From: Gammaproteobacteria bacterium
GTDB taxonomy: Bacteria; Pseudomonadota; Gammaproteobacteria; Steroidobacterales; Woeseiaceae
Length of the DNA: 64,000 nt
Assembly (NCBI GenBank): GCA_024640305.1
Contig: JAHEFG010000044.1
Location: forward strand, 88,034-152,033
Reading direction: 5' to 3'
A program made the translations under genes and the position numbers. Positions 55,026-64,000 of the stretch are shown here, piece by piece. The notes under the pieces were generated by a model, which made no database searches, was not told the origin of the DNA, and saw only the letters and a list, made by a program, of their open reading frames with translations. Numbering within the stretch: the first letter of the stretch is position 1; every line of letters starts with the position of its first letter.

Positions 55026-55470
55026 CAGGGACTTCAGCGAAATAGACTGATTGCTGGACGGTTACGGCGACCCGCAAGACTGCCGGAGGCGTGGCGCCGG
55101 ATGCGATCGTGACGATCCATTGTGCGGGCATATCCGACTGGTGGGCGGGAACTACTGTAGCAAGTACCTCGTTTTCGCCTGACGCCAGCGACAACTTCGC
55201 ATTAGCTAACGGAAACTCCGACTCCAGTGCCAGAGTTGTTTTGTCCGGCCGCGCCTCGATGGCGCGGATCAATAGCTGGAACTCGTTATTCCTGAGATCG
55301 CACTGACCACTCTCGTAGCGACAGTTTGACCTGGCGACAAGCGGGTAGAGTTCCCCGGGTTTTGCCGAATGGGCGCGTTCTGCAACGATAGCATCGACCC
55401 CGTACCACGCGAAGATGGCAAGCAACGGCGCGACTAACATAGCGACTACAACGTGTTTGTTTTTCCACAT
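54994..55470 (-). CDS. Hypothetical membrane-anchored periplasmic protein
   Basis: A 158-residue protein with an N-terminal anchor (VVVAMLVAPLLAIFAWYGV). A periplasmic domain of predicted beta strands follows, with two cysteines in SNCRYESGQCDL that could pair. Similar small proteins of unknown function occur in marine gammaproteobacteria, but I do not recognise a named family. It overlaps the desaturase gene tail to tail. It runs on the same strand as, but downstream of, the symporter terminator. Confidence 0.6.
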   Translation of the reverse strand: MWKNKHVVVAMLVAPLLAIFAWYGVDAIVAERAHSAKPGELYPLVARSNCRYESGQCDLRNNEFQLLIRAIEARPDKTTLALESEFPLANAKLSLASGENEVLATVVPAHQSDMPAQWIVTIASGATPPAVLRVAVTVQQSVYFAEVPVIFLQQQTPD

Positions 55471-55500
55471 GGGCCGTATCGTAACTCAAAACCGTGAGGC

Positions 55501-55528
55501 AAAAAAAAGGGGGGCGTAATCGCCCCCC
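55501..55528 (-). terminator. Rho-independent terminator of the symporter operon
   Basis: On the minus strand GGGGGGCG and CGCCCCCC form an eight-pair stem around a four-base loop and run into eight T. It lies 18 bases beyond the symporter stop. Confidence 0.93.
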
Positions 55529-55546
55529 TGAATTGGCAAACCGAGC

Positions 55547-57277
55547 TCAGTGACCCGTGGCGCTGCCTGCGCCAGACGGAATCCGGATGTCTTCAACCAG
55601 ATGCTGAATGTGCTCGGGAGGGGGTGCTGTCATATGGGACACGGCGTAGGCAACTGCGAAGTTAACCAGTGCACCAATCGCGCCGAAGGCGTTCGGTTCT
55701 ATGCCGAGGAACCAGTTTGGTGACATATCGCCGAGGAATGCCGTGTCGGCGACAAACATGATGCCCTTGTGCTGGAACACGTACAACAACGTCACGCTAA
55801 GACCAGCAACCATACCTGCGATGGCACCCTCTTTGTTCATCCGCTTGTTGAAGATGCCCATCATCAGTGCTGGGAAAATCGACGAAGCGGCGAGACCGAA
55901 TGCCAGTGCCACAGTACCTGCCGCAAAGTCCGGAGGGTTGTAGCCCAGATATCCGGCAACACCAATTGCGCCGGCCATCGCTACGCGACTTGCGGTCAAC
56001 TCTTGTTGTTCCGTGATATTTGGCTTCCAGATGCCTTTCAACAGGTCATGCGAAATTGACGAGGATATGGCCAACAATAGCCCGGCAGCTGTGGATAATG
56101 CCGCGGCCAGGCCACCAGCAGCCACGAGAGCTATGACCCAATTCGGCAGACCAGCGATTTCCGGATTTGCGAGTACCATGATGTCGCGATCGACCTTGAC
56201 CATCTCGTTCGTTGCGGCATCAGCTGAGTACTGAATTTTGCCGTCGCCGTTCTTGTCTTCGAATGCCAGGAGACCTGTTGTCTCCCAGTTGCGGATCCAG
56301 TCCGGACGTTCGTCGTAAACCATGTAGTCGCCCGATGTGGGTTCTATGGTATCGATCAGGTTCAGACGCGCCATGGCTGCTACTGACGGTGCCGTCGTGT
56401 ACAAGATCGCGATGAACACGAGTGCCCATCCGGCCGTACTACGTGCGTCCCTCACCTTCGGTACCGTGAAGAAGCGGATGATGACGTGCGGCAGGCCAGC
56501 CGTACCGATCATCAGCGAAAACGTGTACGCGAACATGTTCGTCAGGCTGAGCCGGGCATTAGTGGTGTAATCAGCAAAGCCAAGGTCTCTGAGCACCTCA
56601 TCCAGCCGATCCAGCAGGAACACCTCGGAGCCGGTCATCGTCGAGCCGAGACCCAGCTGCGGGATCGGGTTGCCGGTCAGGCTGATCGAGATAAAGATCG
56701 CCGGGATCGTGTAGGCGAGAATCAATACGCAATACTGAGCAATCTGGGTATAGGTGATGCCCTTCATACCGCCCATTACGGCGTAGATAAAGACGATACC
56801 CATACCGATCATCAGACCGATCTCGTACTGGACTTCAAGGAAGCGCGAGAACGCGACGCCAATGCCTTTCATCTGACCGATAACGTAGGTTACCGAGGCG
56901 ACGATCAGACAGATGACCGCGACAACGCGTGCAGCTTTCGAGTAGTAACGATCACCGATGAACTCAGGCACTGTGAACTTGCCGAACTTGCGCAAATAAG
57001 GCGCAAGCAGCATCGCAAGTAGCACGTAGCCACCAGTCCAGCCCATGAGAAATACGGAACCGCCGTAGCCCATGAACGCGATCAATCCGGCCATCGAAAT
57101 GAACGACGCCGCAGACATCCAGTCTGCCGCGGTCGCCATACCGTTGAGAACCGGATTGATTCCGGCGCCGGCAACGTAAAATTCTTTGGTTGTACCCGCG
57201 CGCGACCAGATCGCGATACCGATATACAGCGCGAACGTAGCGCCGACAACCAGGTAGGTCATTGCTTGTAGTGACAT
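55547..57277 (-). CDS. Sodium:solute symporter (ActP-like, VC_2705 type)
   Basis: A 576-residue SSS-family transporter with about 13 helices. Family hallmarks include AGAGINPVLNGMATAADWMSAASF, GYVLLAMLLAPYLRKFGKFTVPEF and YAVMGGMKGITYTQIAQY. The soluble insertion after helix 8 (about 320-370) is seen in the VC_2705 subgroup. Acetate or another short carboxylate is the likely substrate, given the acs and CrbSR-like neighbours. The DUF4212 small subunit lies 9 bases upstream on the same strand. Confidence 0.92.
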   Translation of the reverse strand: MSLQAMTYLVVGATFALYIGIAIWSRAGTTKEFYVAGAGINPVLNGMATAADWMSAASFISMAGLIAFMGYGGSVFLMGWTGGYVLLAMLLAPYLRKFGKFTVPEFIGDRYYSKAARVVAVICLIVASVTYVIGQMKGIGVAFSRFLEVQYEIGLMIGMGIVFIYAVMGGMKGITYTQIAQYCVLILAYTIPAIFISISLTGNPIPQLGLGSTMTGSEVFLLDRLDEVLRDLGFADYTTNARLSLTNMFAYTFSLMIGTAGLPHVIIRFFTVPKVRDARSTAGWALVFIAILYTTAPSVAAMARLNLIDTIEPTSGDYMVYDERPDWIRNWETTGLLAFEDKNGDGKIQYSADAATNEMVKVDRDIMVLANPEIAGLPNWVIALVAAGGLAAALSTAAGLLLAISSSISHDLLKGIWKPNITEQQELTASRVAMAGAIGVAGYLGYNPPDFAAGTVALAFGLAASSIFPALMMGIFNKRMNKEGAIAGMVAGLSVTLLYVFQHKGIMFVADTAFLGDMSPNWFLGIEPNAFGAIGALVNFAVAYAVSHMTAPPPEHIQHLVEDIRIPSGAGSATGH

Positions 57278-57286
57278 GATATCCCC

Positions 57287-57544
57287 CTAGTCGTCGTCTT
57301 CATGAACGCCATGTTTACGGTCGAGCTTGCCGACGCGATTGGCGTAGTAGAAGATCAATGCAACGAATACGTAAATCGAACCCTGTTGTGCGAACCAAAA
57401 GCCGAGCTTGTACCCGCCGATACGGATGGTGTTCAGCTGCTCAACCAAAATGATCCCAAACAGGTACGAAACGACAAACCAGATTGCAAGACAGAGCCCT
57501 ACGAGCTTCAGGTTTGCCGTCCAGTAATTGCTGTGTTGAGACAT
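57287..57544 (-). CDS. DUF4212 small subunit of the sodium:solute symporter
   Basis: An 85-residue protein with two hydrophobic helices (LVGLCLAIWFVVSYLFGIIL and GSIYVFVALIFYYANRVG), matching DUF4212, which is found almost always directly upstream of VC_2705-type symporters. A strong GGGGGG ribosome-binding site precedes the ATG. It likely helps assemble or regulate the transporter. Confidence 0.9.
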   Translation of the reverse strand: MSQHSNYWTANLKLVGLCLAIWFVVSYLFGIILVEQLNTIRIGGYKLGFWFAQQGSIYVFVALIFYYANRVGKLDRKHGVHEDDD

Positions 57545-57821
57545 ATCGCCCCCCTTATCTGCTTTTATTAGATTTGGTCACCAGCGCAATCTAACAAACC
57601 GGCCTTGCCGGCCAATACAGACTTTAGTCGTAAGTGGTCTTTCGTGGGGGAGTTAGTTATTAAGGTCTCTAGTATAAAAATCCGGAAAATCAATGACGTA
57701 CGAGAAATAGTTGATTCCATGCCTGAAGTAAAGTGATCGCCTGCGTTCGACGATAGTAGTAGACTCCGCCGATAACTAAAGAGCGGCGTGCAAATGTCGC
57801 CGAATACGAGGGGAAAGGTAC
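57545..57821. promoter_or_regulatory. Divergent regulatory gap between symporter operon and crbS-like kinase
   Basis: This 277-base gap must carry promoters in both directions. Visible elements are a short hairpin (CCGGC/GCCGG, three-base loop, near 57600-57612) and an AT-rich block around 57655-57690. I cannot identify an activator site with confidence. Confidence 0.4.
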
Positions 57822-60800
57822 TTGATCAGCTGGTGGGCGTTGCTCTTGCTGTCGCTGGGGTACGTTACGATCCTTTTCGCTATAGCCTACTGGGGTGATA
57901 GCACTGATCCGAAGCGCTTCTCGAGCGGAGCGCGAGCGACGATCTATGGCCTGACGCTGGGAGTCTATTGCACCTCCTGGACATTTTACGGCGCGGTGGG
58001 CACTGCGGCCGAAAACGGTTGGGGCTATCTGCCCATTTACCTGGGTCCGATGATGGTAATCCTGTTTGGCTGGGGCATGATTCACCGCATCATCACGATC
58101 AGCAAGCGCCAGAATCTCACATCGATTGCCGATTTTATCGCGGCCCGCTATGGCAAAGCTCGCAGCCTGGCTGTGCTCGTCACCGTTATCGCGACGATTG
58201 GTTCGGTCCCCTACATTGCGCTACAGCTTAAAGCCGTAGTGGCCGGTTTCGAAATAGTCTCGGATTATCCTTCCGCAGGAGCCCCTTCTTACGATACAGC
58301 ATTCGTATTCGCTGCAGCCCTCGCGGTGTTTTCTATTTTGTTTGGCACGCGGAAGATCGACGTCACGGAACACCACGATGGCTTGATGCTCGCCGTGGCA
58401 TTCGAGTCGGTCATAAAGCTGTTTGCGTTTATTGCGGTCGGTATCTTCGCGTGGCTGGTGCTTACTGATTTCGACGCTGTATCGGAGCTGGCAGACGAGC
58501 GAGCGGCCACTGTGTTCAGCTTTGACCATTGGCCCGACACATTCATTACGCAGTTGATCTTGGCCAGCGCGGCGATCTTCTGCCTGCCGCGGCAGTTTCA
58601 TGTTGCAGTTGTCGAGGCCTACGAAGACGCCAATATCAAACCGATGCGCCTGGCATTCCCATTGTACTTGCTGGTCTTTTCGGCATTTATCATCCCGATA
58701 ACAATAGCCGGGCTGACGGTTCTACCGACCGGTGCATTCAGGGGTGACGCCTTCGTGCTGGCCCTGCCTATGCAGGGCGGACAGACCTGGCTGACAATAC
58801 TCGCATTTATCGGCGGCTTTTCGGCTGCAACGAGCATGGTCATCGTTGCGAGTGTCGCGCTCTCCACAATGATCAGCAACGAAGTTGTCATGCCTGCATT
58901 GATGAGCATCAAGATGCTGGGTCTTTCCGAACGCAAGGACTACACACGCATCATGATGTATGTGCGCCGCAGCGCTATCGTCGGCATTGCAGCACTCGCG
59001 TACTTGCATTTGTTGGCCACGGACCGGTCTGTGGCCCTGGCGTCAATCGGTTTGCTTTCGTTTGCGGCTGCCGCACAGTTCATGCCCTTGATAATATTTG
59101 GACTGTATTGGCCGCGCTCAACCCGGGCGGGGGCAGTCGCAGGGCTAAGTACCGGGTTCGTACTGTGGGCATACACATTGTTCCTGCCAACGTTGGCGCG
59201 AGCCGGAGCATTTGACGACAGCTACATCACGGAAGGCTTGTTCGGACAAGCCTGGTTACGTCCCGAATCGTTATTCCTGGATATTCAATCCAATTCGCTG
59301 ACTCACGGCGTCGCCTGGTCGCTGGGCGCCAATATAGTCATCATTTTCGTCGTGTCGCTACTGACAAGGCAGTCGATGATAGAAAAGATCCAGGCCAGGT
59401 CATTTGCCAGTATGGCGGCGAGTGGCGGCGGGGTGAGTGTTGCCACGGCAAGGCACGACATCACTTGTGCGGATCTGCGTGCCCTCGCGGAACGATTTCT
59501 CGGCCAACATAACGTGGAGCGCTCATTTTCCGACTTCGCTGCGTCAACTAATGTAGACCTTGGTTCGTCTGGACCAGCGGATCGTCGCTTGCTGCTTTTC
59601 ACCGAACGATTGATTGCTGGCGCCATCGGTGCTTCGTCAGCACGAGTAGTAATGACGGCCGCGCTGCGCAAGACCGGTATGGAGATTGGCGACGTTGTGC
59701 TGTTGCTCGACGAAACGTCTCAGGCATTGACCTTTAACCGTCGGCTGCTCGAGGCTACGCTCGAGAACATTACTCAAGGCGTTAGCGTTATTGACTCCGA
59801 ACAACGGCTAATCGGCTGGAACAGACGTTACCTTGAGCTCATGAATTACCCGCCCGGTATGGTGCATGTCGGTGAGTCGATCGAGGACATGATTCGCTTC
59901 AATGGTGAACAGGGCAGATTCGGAGACGTGGATATTGAGCTGGAAGTTTCCAAGAGGCTCAAGCTGATGCGCCTGGGTTCGCAGTACAGGTACCAGAGTG
60001 CCTTTATTGACGGCAAAACCATCGAAATCAGTGGCCAGCCCATGCCAGGTGGCGGCTACGTAACGACGTACACGGATATCACAGATTCAAAGGTTATCGA
60101 GAACGAACTTGTGGAAGCGAAGTCTATGCTCGAGCAACGGGTCATTAATCGTACCGCAAAACTCGAAAGCACGATGATCGCCTTGCAACAGGCTAAGGCA
60201 GAGGCCGAGGATGCCAACGCATCGAAGACCCGCTTCCTTGCCGCCGCCGCGCACGACTTGTTGCAGCCACTCAATGCCGCGAAGCTGTTCGCCGCTCTGC
60301 TGAACGAGCATCGCGAAGATATGGCCCAGGAGCAATGGGAACTGGTAGGGCGGGTCGAAAACAGCTTGCTCGCCGTCGAGGACCTGCTCGGCGCGCTGCT
60401 CGATATCTCACGGCTCGACACTGCCGCACCCGAACCGAAACGCGAAGTCTTTGCGGTAGCCGATGTTTTCGCGGCCATCGAAGCACAATTTTCGGGTACT
60501 TTTGCGGAGCAAGGTTTGAATTTGCGATTCGCGAAGAGCTCTTTGTTCATACACTCGGATCCGGCCCTGCTCCGGCGTATCCTGCAGAATTTCGTCAGCA
60601 ATGCGCGACGGTACACACCCGTCGGGGGCGTCCTGGTCGGCTGCCGTCGCCGTGGCGCCGAAGTGGTAATACAGGTTGTAGACACGGGGGTCGGTATCGC
60701 GCCGGAGGATCAGCAGATTGTATTCGAGGAGTTCCGGCGACTGGGCGAGCGCAGCAAGGGGGCCCAGCGAGGTCTTGGTCTCGGTCTCGCGATCGTGGAG

Positions 60801-61352
60801 CGCATAGCGAAATTGCTCGGACATGAGATATCAATGCGCTCGACGATTGGCAAGGGCAGTACATTCGAAGTTGTCGTGCCGCTTGCAAATGGTTCTGATA
60901 AAGCCCCGATAGTGCGAGAACAGATGGATTGGTTACCAGCCGCGTCGATGGACGGTGCGATAGCGCTGTGTATCGATAACGATCATGCGGTGCTTGACGG
61001 CATGAGCGGTCTGCTGAGCAAATGGGGCGTGAGGCCTTTTGTAGCGACCGACATGGAAACTGCGCTCGAGCACCTGCGGGAGCTCGAAGTCAACGAGGAT
61101 GGCGTACCTTCGATTTTGGTGGTCGACTATCACCTGAATAACGGCGTAACCGGTGTACAGGTGATTCGCGCGCTGCGTGAGAGGTCTGAAGGCCATATCC
61201 CGGCGATTGTCGTCACGGCGGACTACACGGAACCGGTGCGGCAGGAGGTGCGGGAATTGGGAGACGCGCTTTTGCGTAAACCGATCAAACCGGCGGCGCT
61301 ACGGGCACAGATGTCGAGATTACTCAGCCGCAGCCGGGTAACGTTCAGCTAG
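57822..61352 (+). CDS. crbS: CrbS-like hybrid sensor: SSS transporter domain + PAS + histidine kinase + receiver
   Basis: A 1176-residue membrane sensor with TTG start after GAGGGGAAAGG. The N-terminal 500 residues form a solute-symporter-like module (13 helices; YCTSWTFYGAVGTAAENGW and SIADFIAARYGKARSLA). A STAC-like linker and a PAS domain (about 645-755, ATLENITQGVSVIDSEQ) follow. The kinase core has its phospho-His in FLAAAAHDLLQPLNA and ATP-binding motifs NFVSNARRYTP, DTGVGIAPED and GLGLGLAIVERI. A receiver domain ends the protein, with Asp in LVVDYHLNN. This matches CrbS/MxtR-type acetate-switch sensors. The convergent LuxR gene is the expected partner. Confidence 0.9.
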   Translation: MISWWALLLLSLGYVTILFAIAYWGDSTDPKRFSSGARATIYGLTLGVYCTSWTFYGAVGTAAENGWGYLPIYLGPMMVILFGWGMIHRIITISKRQNLTSIADFIAARYGKARSLAVLVTVIATIGSVPYIALQLKAVVAGFEIVSDYPSAGAPSYDTAFVFAAALAVFSILFGTRKIDVTEHHDGLMLAVAFESVIKLFAFIAVGIFAWLVLTDFDAVSELADERAATVFSFDHWPDTFITQLILASAAIFCLPRQFHVAVVEAYEDANIKPMRLAFPLYLLVFSAFIIPITIAGLTVLPTGAFRGDAFVLALPMQGGQTWLTILAFIGGFSAATSMVIVASVALSTMISNEVVMPALMSIKMLGLSERKDYTRIMMYVRRSAIVGIAALAYLHLLATDRSVALASIGLLSFAAAAQFMPLIIFGLYWPRSTRAGAVAGLSTGFVLWAYTLFLPTLARAGAFDDSYITEGLFGQAWLRPESLFLDIQSNSLTHGVAWSLGANIVIIFVVSLLTRQSMIEKIQARSFASMAASGGGVSVATARHDITCADLRALAERFLGQHNVERSFSDFAASTNVDLGSSGPADRRLLLFTERLIAGAIGASSARVVMTAALRKTGMEIGDVVLLLDETSQALTFNRRLLEATLENITQGVSVIDSEQRLIGWNRRYLELMNYPPGMVHVGESIEDMIRFNGEQGRFGDVDIELEVSKRLKLMRLGSQYRYQSAFIDGKTIEISGQPMPGGGYVTTYTDITDSKVIENELVEAKSMLEQRVINRTAKLESTMIALQQAKAEAEDANASKTRFLAAAAHDLLQPLNAAKLFAALLNEHREDMAQEQWELVGRVENSLLAVEDLLGALLDISRLDTAAPEPKREVFAVADVFAAIEAQFSGTFAEQGLNLRFAKSSLFIHSDPALLRRILQNFVSNARRYTPVGGVLVGCRRRGAEVVIQVVDTGVGIAPEDQQIVFEEFRRLGERSKGAQRGLGLGLAIVERIAKLLGHEISMRSTIGKGSTFEVVVPLANGSDKAPIVREQMDWLPAASMDGAIALCIDNDHAVLDGMSGLLSKWGVRPFVATDMETALEHLRELEVNEDGVPSILVVDYHLNNGVTGVQVIRALRERSEGHIPAIVVTADYTEPVRQEVRELGDALLRKPIKPAALRAQMSRLLSRSRVTFS

Positions 61353-62017
61353 TTGATCGAGCTGGGTTCTTTGGTGTTCAGGCGCTGTACTGCGAGTACA
61401 GCCTGAGTGCGATTCGTCACCTGCATTTTGCGTAGGACCGCCGTAACATGCGCCTTGATCGTTGCCTCGGAAACACCGAGTTGATAGGCGATTTGTTTGT
61501 TGAGAAGGCCTTCGCCAAGCATCATCAATACTCGGAACTGGTGCGGCGTTAATGAACTCATCGCGGCAGCGATTTGTTCCTCTTCGCTGCTGAGCCTGTC
61601 GTCTCGCATGTCGATCCCACCGGGTAACCAAACTTCACCTTGCAGGATTTCATGAATTGCCGTTTCGATAGTGCGAATGGGCGATGACTTCGGTATGAAG
61701 CCACTTGCGCCGTGCTGGATAGCACGCCGGATAATCGACGGGTCGTCCATTGCAGAGACGACAACAGTTGGCAGGGAGGAGTGATTACTGCGCATATACG
61801 CGAGCGCTGAAAAGCCGCTCACACCCGGCATATTGAGATCCAGGAACAACAGATCGGCCCCGGCATTTCCCTCTACCGCTTCGTATAAAGTGGCCAGGCT
61901 CTCGGCCTCGACTATGTCAGCGCCGGTGACGCAATTATGTATGGCGTGTATCAGCGCTTCGCGAAATAGCGGATGATCATCAGCGACGATGAATTGGCTT
62001 TGCTCAAATTGCGTCAC
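61349..62017 (-). CDS. crbR: CrbR-like LuxR-family response regulator
   Basis: A 222-residue regulator. The receiver domain (about 8-125) has IVADDHPLFREAL and the phospho-acceptor Asp in LLFLDLNMPGVSG. The LuxR helix-turn-helix (about 150-215) has LTPHQFRVLMMLGEGLLNKQIAYQLGV, read in parts, and SEATIKAHVTAVLRKM. CrbR/ErdR proteins activate acs in Vibrio and Pseudomonas. Here the gene lies 15 bases downstream of acs on the same strand, so target and activator are probably co-transcribed. Its stop overlaps that of crbS by four bases. Confidence 0.9.
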   Translation of the reverse strand: MTQFEQSQFIVADDHPLFREALIHAIHNCVTGADIVEAESLATLYEAVEGNAGADLLFLDLNMPGVSGFSALAYMRSNHSSLPTVVVSAMDDPSIIRRAIQHGASGFIPKSSPIRTIETAIHEILQGEVWLPGGIDMRDDRLSSEEEQIAAAMSSLTPHQFRVLMMLGEGLLNKQIAYQLGVSEATIKAHVTAVLRKMQVTNRTQAVLAVQRLNTKEPSSIN

Positions 62018-62032
62018 AGCGGGTCGTTTTCC

Positions 62033-63976
62033 TTAGCCCTTGTTCTTCCGGTTTTCAATCAAGTTCTCGACGACACTTGGATCGGCCAATGTGGACGTAT
62101 CACCCAGGTTTTCAAAATCATTCTCCGCAATCTTGCGCAGAATGCGACGCATGATTTTGCCTGAACGCGTTTTCGGCAGACCGGGTGCCCATTGCAGGAG
62201 GTCCGGACTAGCTATAGGCCCGATTTCCTTGCGCACCCAATTACGAAGTTCGACCGCCAGTTCATCAGTGGGTTCTATGCCTCCCATCAGTGTTACGTAC
62301 ACATAGATCCCCTGACCTTTGATTTCATGAGGATACCCTACGACAGCCGCTTCCGCGACGGCATCGTGGGACACCAGGGCGCTCTCGACTTCCGCCGTAC
62401 CCATGCGGTGACCAGAGACATTCAGGACGTCGTCAACGCGGCCCGTGATCCAGTAGTAGTTGTCTTCGTCGCGACGTGCACCGTCGCCCGTGAAATAGTA
62501 GTTGTCAAAGGTGCTGAAGTAAGTCTGGATAAAGCGCTCATGATCCCCGTAAACCGTACGCATCTGCCCCGGCCAGCTGTCTGATATCGCTAGCAAACCC
62601 GAATTCGCACCCTCGAGGACATTGCCGTCCGGATCGAGGAGCTCTGGTTTAATGCCGAATAATGGGCGTGTTGCGGAGCCCGGTTTCAGCGCCGTAGCGC
62701 CGGGCAACGGGCTGATCAGGATGCCGCCGGTTTCTGTCTGCCACCAAGTGTCAACGATCGGGCAACGGCTTTCTCCAACGACCTGGTAATACCACTGCCA
62801 GGCTTCAGGGTTGATCGGTTCACCAACCGAGCCCAGCAGGCGCAAGCTGGCGCGGGAGGTCTTCCTGACAGGTTCGTCGCCGTCCCGCATCAATGCGCGA
62901 ATTGCTGTTGGGGCCGTGTAACAAATATTGACCTGGTGTTTGTCGCATATCTGCCAGAAGCGACTTGAATCCGGGTAATTCGGGACGCCTTCGAACATCA
63001 TCGTAATTGCGCCGTTCGCTAGTGGTCCGTAAACGATGTATGAATGCCCGGTAACCCATCCGACGTCAGCTGTGCACCAGTAAATATCGCCGGGCAGGTA
63101 ATTGAATACGTATTTGAACGTCAGCGCTGCGTAAACCAGGTAACCGCCAGTCGTGTGCAACACGCCTTTGGGCGTGCCCGTCGATCCGGAGGTGTACAAA
63201 ATGAACAGCGGGTCTTCAGCGTTCATCGGTTCGCAGGGGCAATTGTCATCTACGGTTGCTTCTACCTCGTGTAACCAGACGTCGCGACCCTCATTCCATT
63301 TGACGTCGTTCCCGGTATTGCGCACAACCAGGATTTTTTCGAGAGTCGTAACACCGTCGATGGCCGCGGCGGCGTCGACGTTTTCCTTAAGTGGAACCGT
63401 ACGGCCACCGCGGACGCCTTCGTCAGCGGTAATAACCACATTGGATTCACAGTCGATAATACGACCCGCGAGAGCGTCAGGTGAAAAACCGCCAAAAACG
63501 ACGGAATGCACGGCGCCAATTCGTGCGCAGGCGAGCATGGAGATGGCCGCGTCGGGAATCATCGGCATATAGATCGTAACGCGATCGCCTTTCTTCACAC
63601 CAATCGATTTCAGAGCATTGGCGAATCGACACACACGCCGATGCAGTTCGGCATAGGTGATAGTCAGGTCGATGTCCTGATCGTCGCCTTCCCAGATAAT
63701 GGCTGCCTGGTCTGCTTTGTCTGTCAGGTGTCGATCGACGCAGTTGTAACAGACGTTCAGCTCACCGTCTTCGTACCAACGAATATGCAGGTCATCGCGG
63801 GCGAACGAGACATCTTTGACTTTTGTAAACGGCTTACTCCAATCGATAATCTGTGCCTGCTCGGCCCAGAAATTCTCGTTGTCGTCGACGGATCGTTGAT
63901 AAAGCTCGAAATACTCTTCTTCGTTGATCAGTCCATTTTCTTTGAAATAGTCATTGACGGCGTAGGTCTCGCTCAT
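62033..63976 (-). CDS. acs: Acetyl-CoA synthetase
   Basis: AMP-forming acetate activation enzyme, 647 residues. The ATG at 63976 has a GGAGA site; a TTG four codons upstream is less likely. The ATP/AMP-binding loop is [19 protein letters not shown]. The acetate pocket region has [11 protein letters not shown] with its tryptophan, the hinge is [18 protein letters not shown], and the regulatory acetyl-lysine lies in [15 protein letters not shown]. With the symporter and CrbSR-like pair it forms a complete acetate uptake and activation module. Confidence 0.97.
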   Translation of the reverse strand: MSETYAVNDYFKENGLINEEEYFELYQRSVDDNENFWAEQAQIIDWSKPFTKVKDVSFARDDLHIRWYEDGELNVCYNCVDRHLTDKADQAAIIWEGDDQDIDLTITYAELHRRVCRFANALKSIGVKKGDRVTIYMPMIPDAAISMLACARIGAVHSVVFGGFSPDALAGRIIDCESNVVITADEGVRGGRTVPLKENVDAAAAIDGVTTLEKILVVRNTGNDVKWNEGRDVWLHEVEATVDDNCPCEPMNAEDPLFILYTSGSTGTPKGVLHTTGGYLVYAALTFKYVFNYLPGDIYWCTADVGWVTGHSYIVYGPLANGAITMMFEGVPNYPDSSRFWQICDKHQVNICYTAPTAIRALMRDGDEPVRKTSRASLRLLGSVGEPINPEAWQWYYQVVGESRCPIVDTWWQTETGGILISPLPGATALKPGSATRPLFGIKPELLDPDGNVLEGANSGLLAISDSWPGQMRTVYGDHERFIQTYFSTFDNYYFTGDGARRDEDNYYWITGRVDDVLNVSGHRMGTAEVESALVSHDAVAEAAVVGYPHEIKGQGIYVYVTLMGGIEPTDELAVELRNWVRKEIGPIASPDLLQWAPGLPKTRSGKIMRRILRKIAENDFENLGDTSTLADPSVVENLIENRKNKG

Positions 63977-64000
63977 CGGAATCTCCAATCGGTAGGTACT

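Noticed and set aside
1..64000. CRISPR array, IS element or defence island
   Set aside because: No spaced direct-repeat arrays, transposase genes with inverted ends, or recognisable defence genes were found; the NERD and PLD-like proteins alone do not make a system.

Overview
The window is a compact chromosomal segment of a gammaproteobacterium, most likely a marine heterotroph. Supporting this are the tol-pal cluster followed by tRNA-Lys, a fused ThrA, the nudJ-mnmA / purB neighbourhood, uvrC-pgsA-tRNA-Gly, a complete System I cytochrome c maturation operon, and an acetate regulon with a sodium-solute symporter. Gene density is high, GC content is moderate, and GTG/TTG starts are common. I saw no rRNA, IS element, prophage, CRISPR array or classical defence island. 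The lineage cannot be fixed from this sequence alone; a Woeseia-like or Chromatiales-like organism would fit, which is inference.

Layout. 0-3.4 kb: 3' end of tolA, then tolB, pal, cpoB and tRNA-Lys (cell envelope constriction). 3.6-8.9 kb: thrA-thrB-thrC plus an overlapping NERD-domain membrane protein. 8.9-12.3 kb: tatD, an exported VNG-repeat protein, a YgjP-type metalloprotease and a DUF2333 protein. 12.4-21.9 kb: acnA, mnmA, a NudJ-like Nudix protein, a PLD-like protein, purB, fumC, a NudL-like Nudix protein and mazG. 22-25 kb: two small exported proteins and a PhoP/PhoQ-type two-component system. 25-27.7 kb: slipin and NfeD partners and a half-length asparaginase. 27.8-30.5 kb: a lysine-catabolic pair (semialdehyde dehydrogenase plus saccharopine-dehydrogenase family enzyme) with a terminator-like hairpin in its leader. 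30.7-35.7 kb: class II DAHP synthase, an RluE-like pseudouridine synthase, a type 5 uracil-DNA glycosylase, uvrC and pgsA.

35.8-41.3 kb is the most unusual part. tRNA-Gly(GCC), tRNA-Cys(GCA) and tRNA-Leu(TAA) occur after uvrC-pgsA in the same order as the contiguous glyW-cysT-leuZ tRNA operon of E. coli. Here they are separated by two large single-gene blocks. One encodes a DUF5916 outer-membrane-type protein. The other encodes an FG-GAP surface protein with a GlyGly-CTERM-like sorting tail, and its stop codon lies inside the tRNA-Cys gene.

41.3-44.1 kb: a small cytochrome c lipoprotein, a tiny two-CxxC protein, thymidine kinase and an ExeA-type ATPase fused to an FHA domain. 44.3-50.9 kb: ccmABCDEFGHI, with most junctions overlapping. 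51-55.5 kb: a flavin oxidoreductase, a Fluc-family channel with altered Phe-box residues, a PLP decarboxylase, a sterol-desaturase family protein and a small anchored protein. 55.5-64 kb: the acetate module, made of a DUF4212/SSS symporter pair, a CrbS-like SSS-histidine kinase, a CrbR-like LuxR regulator and acs.
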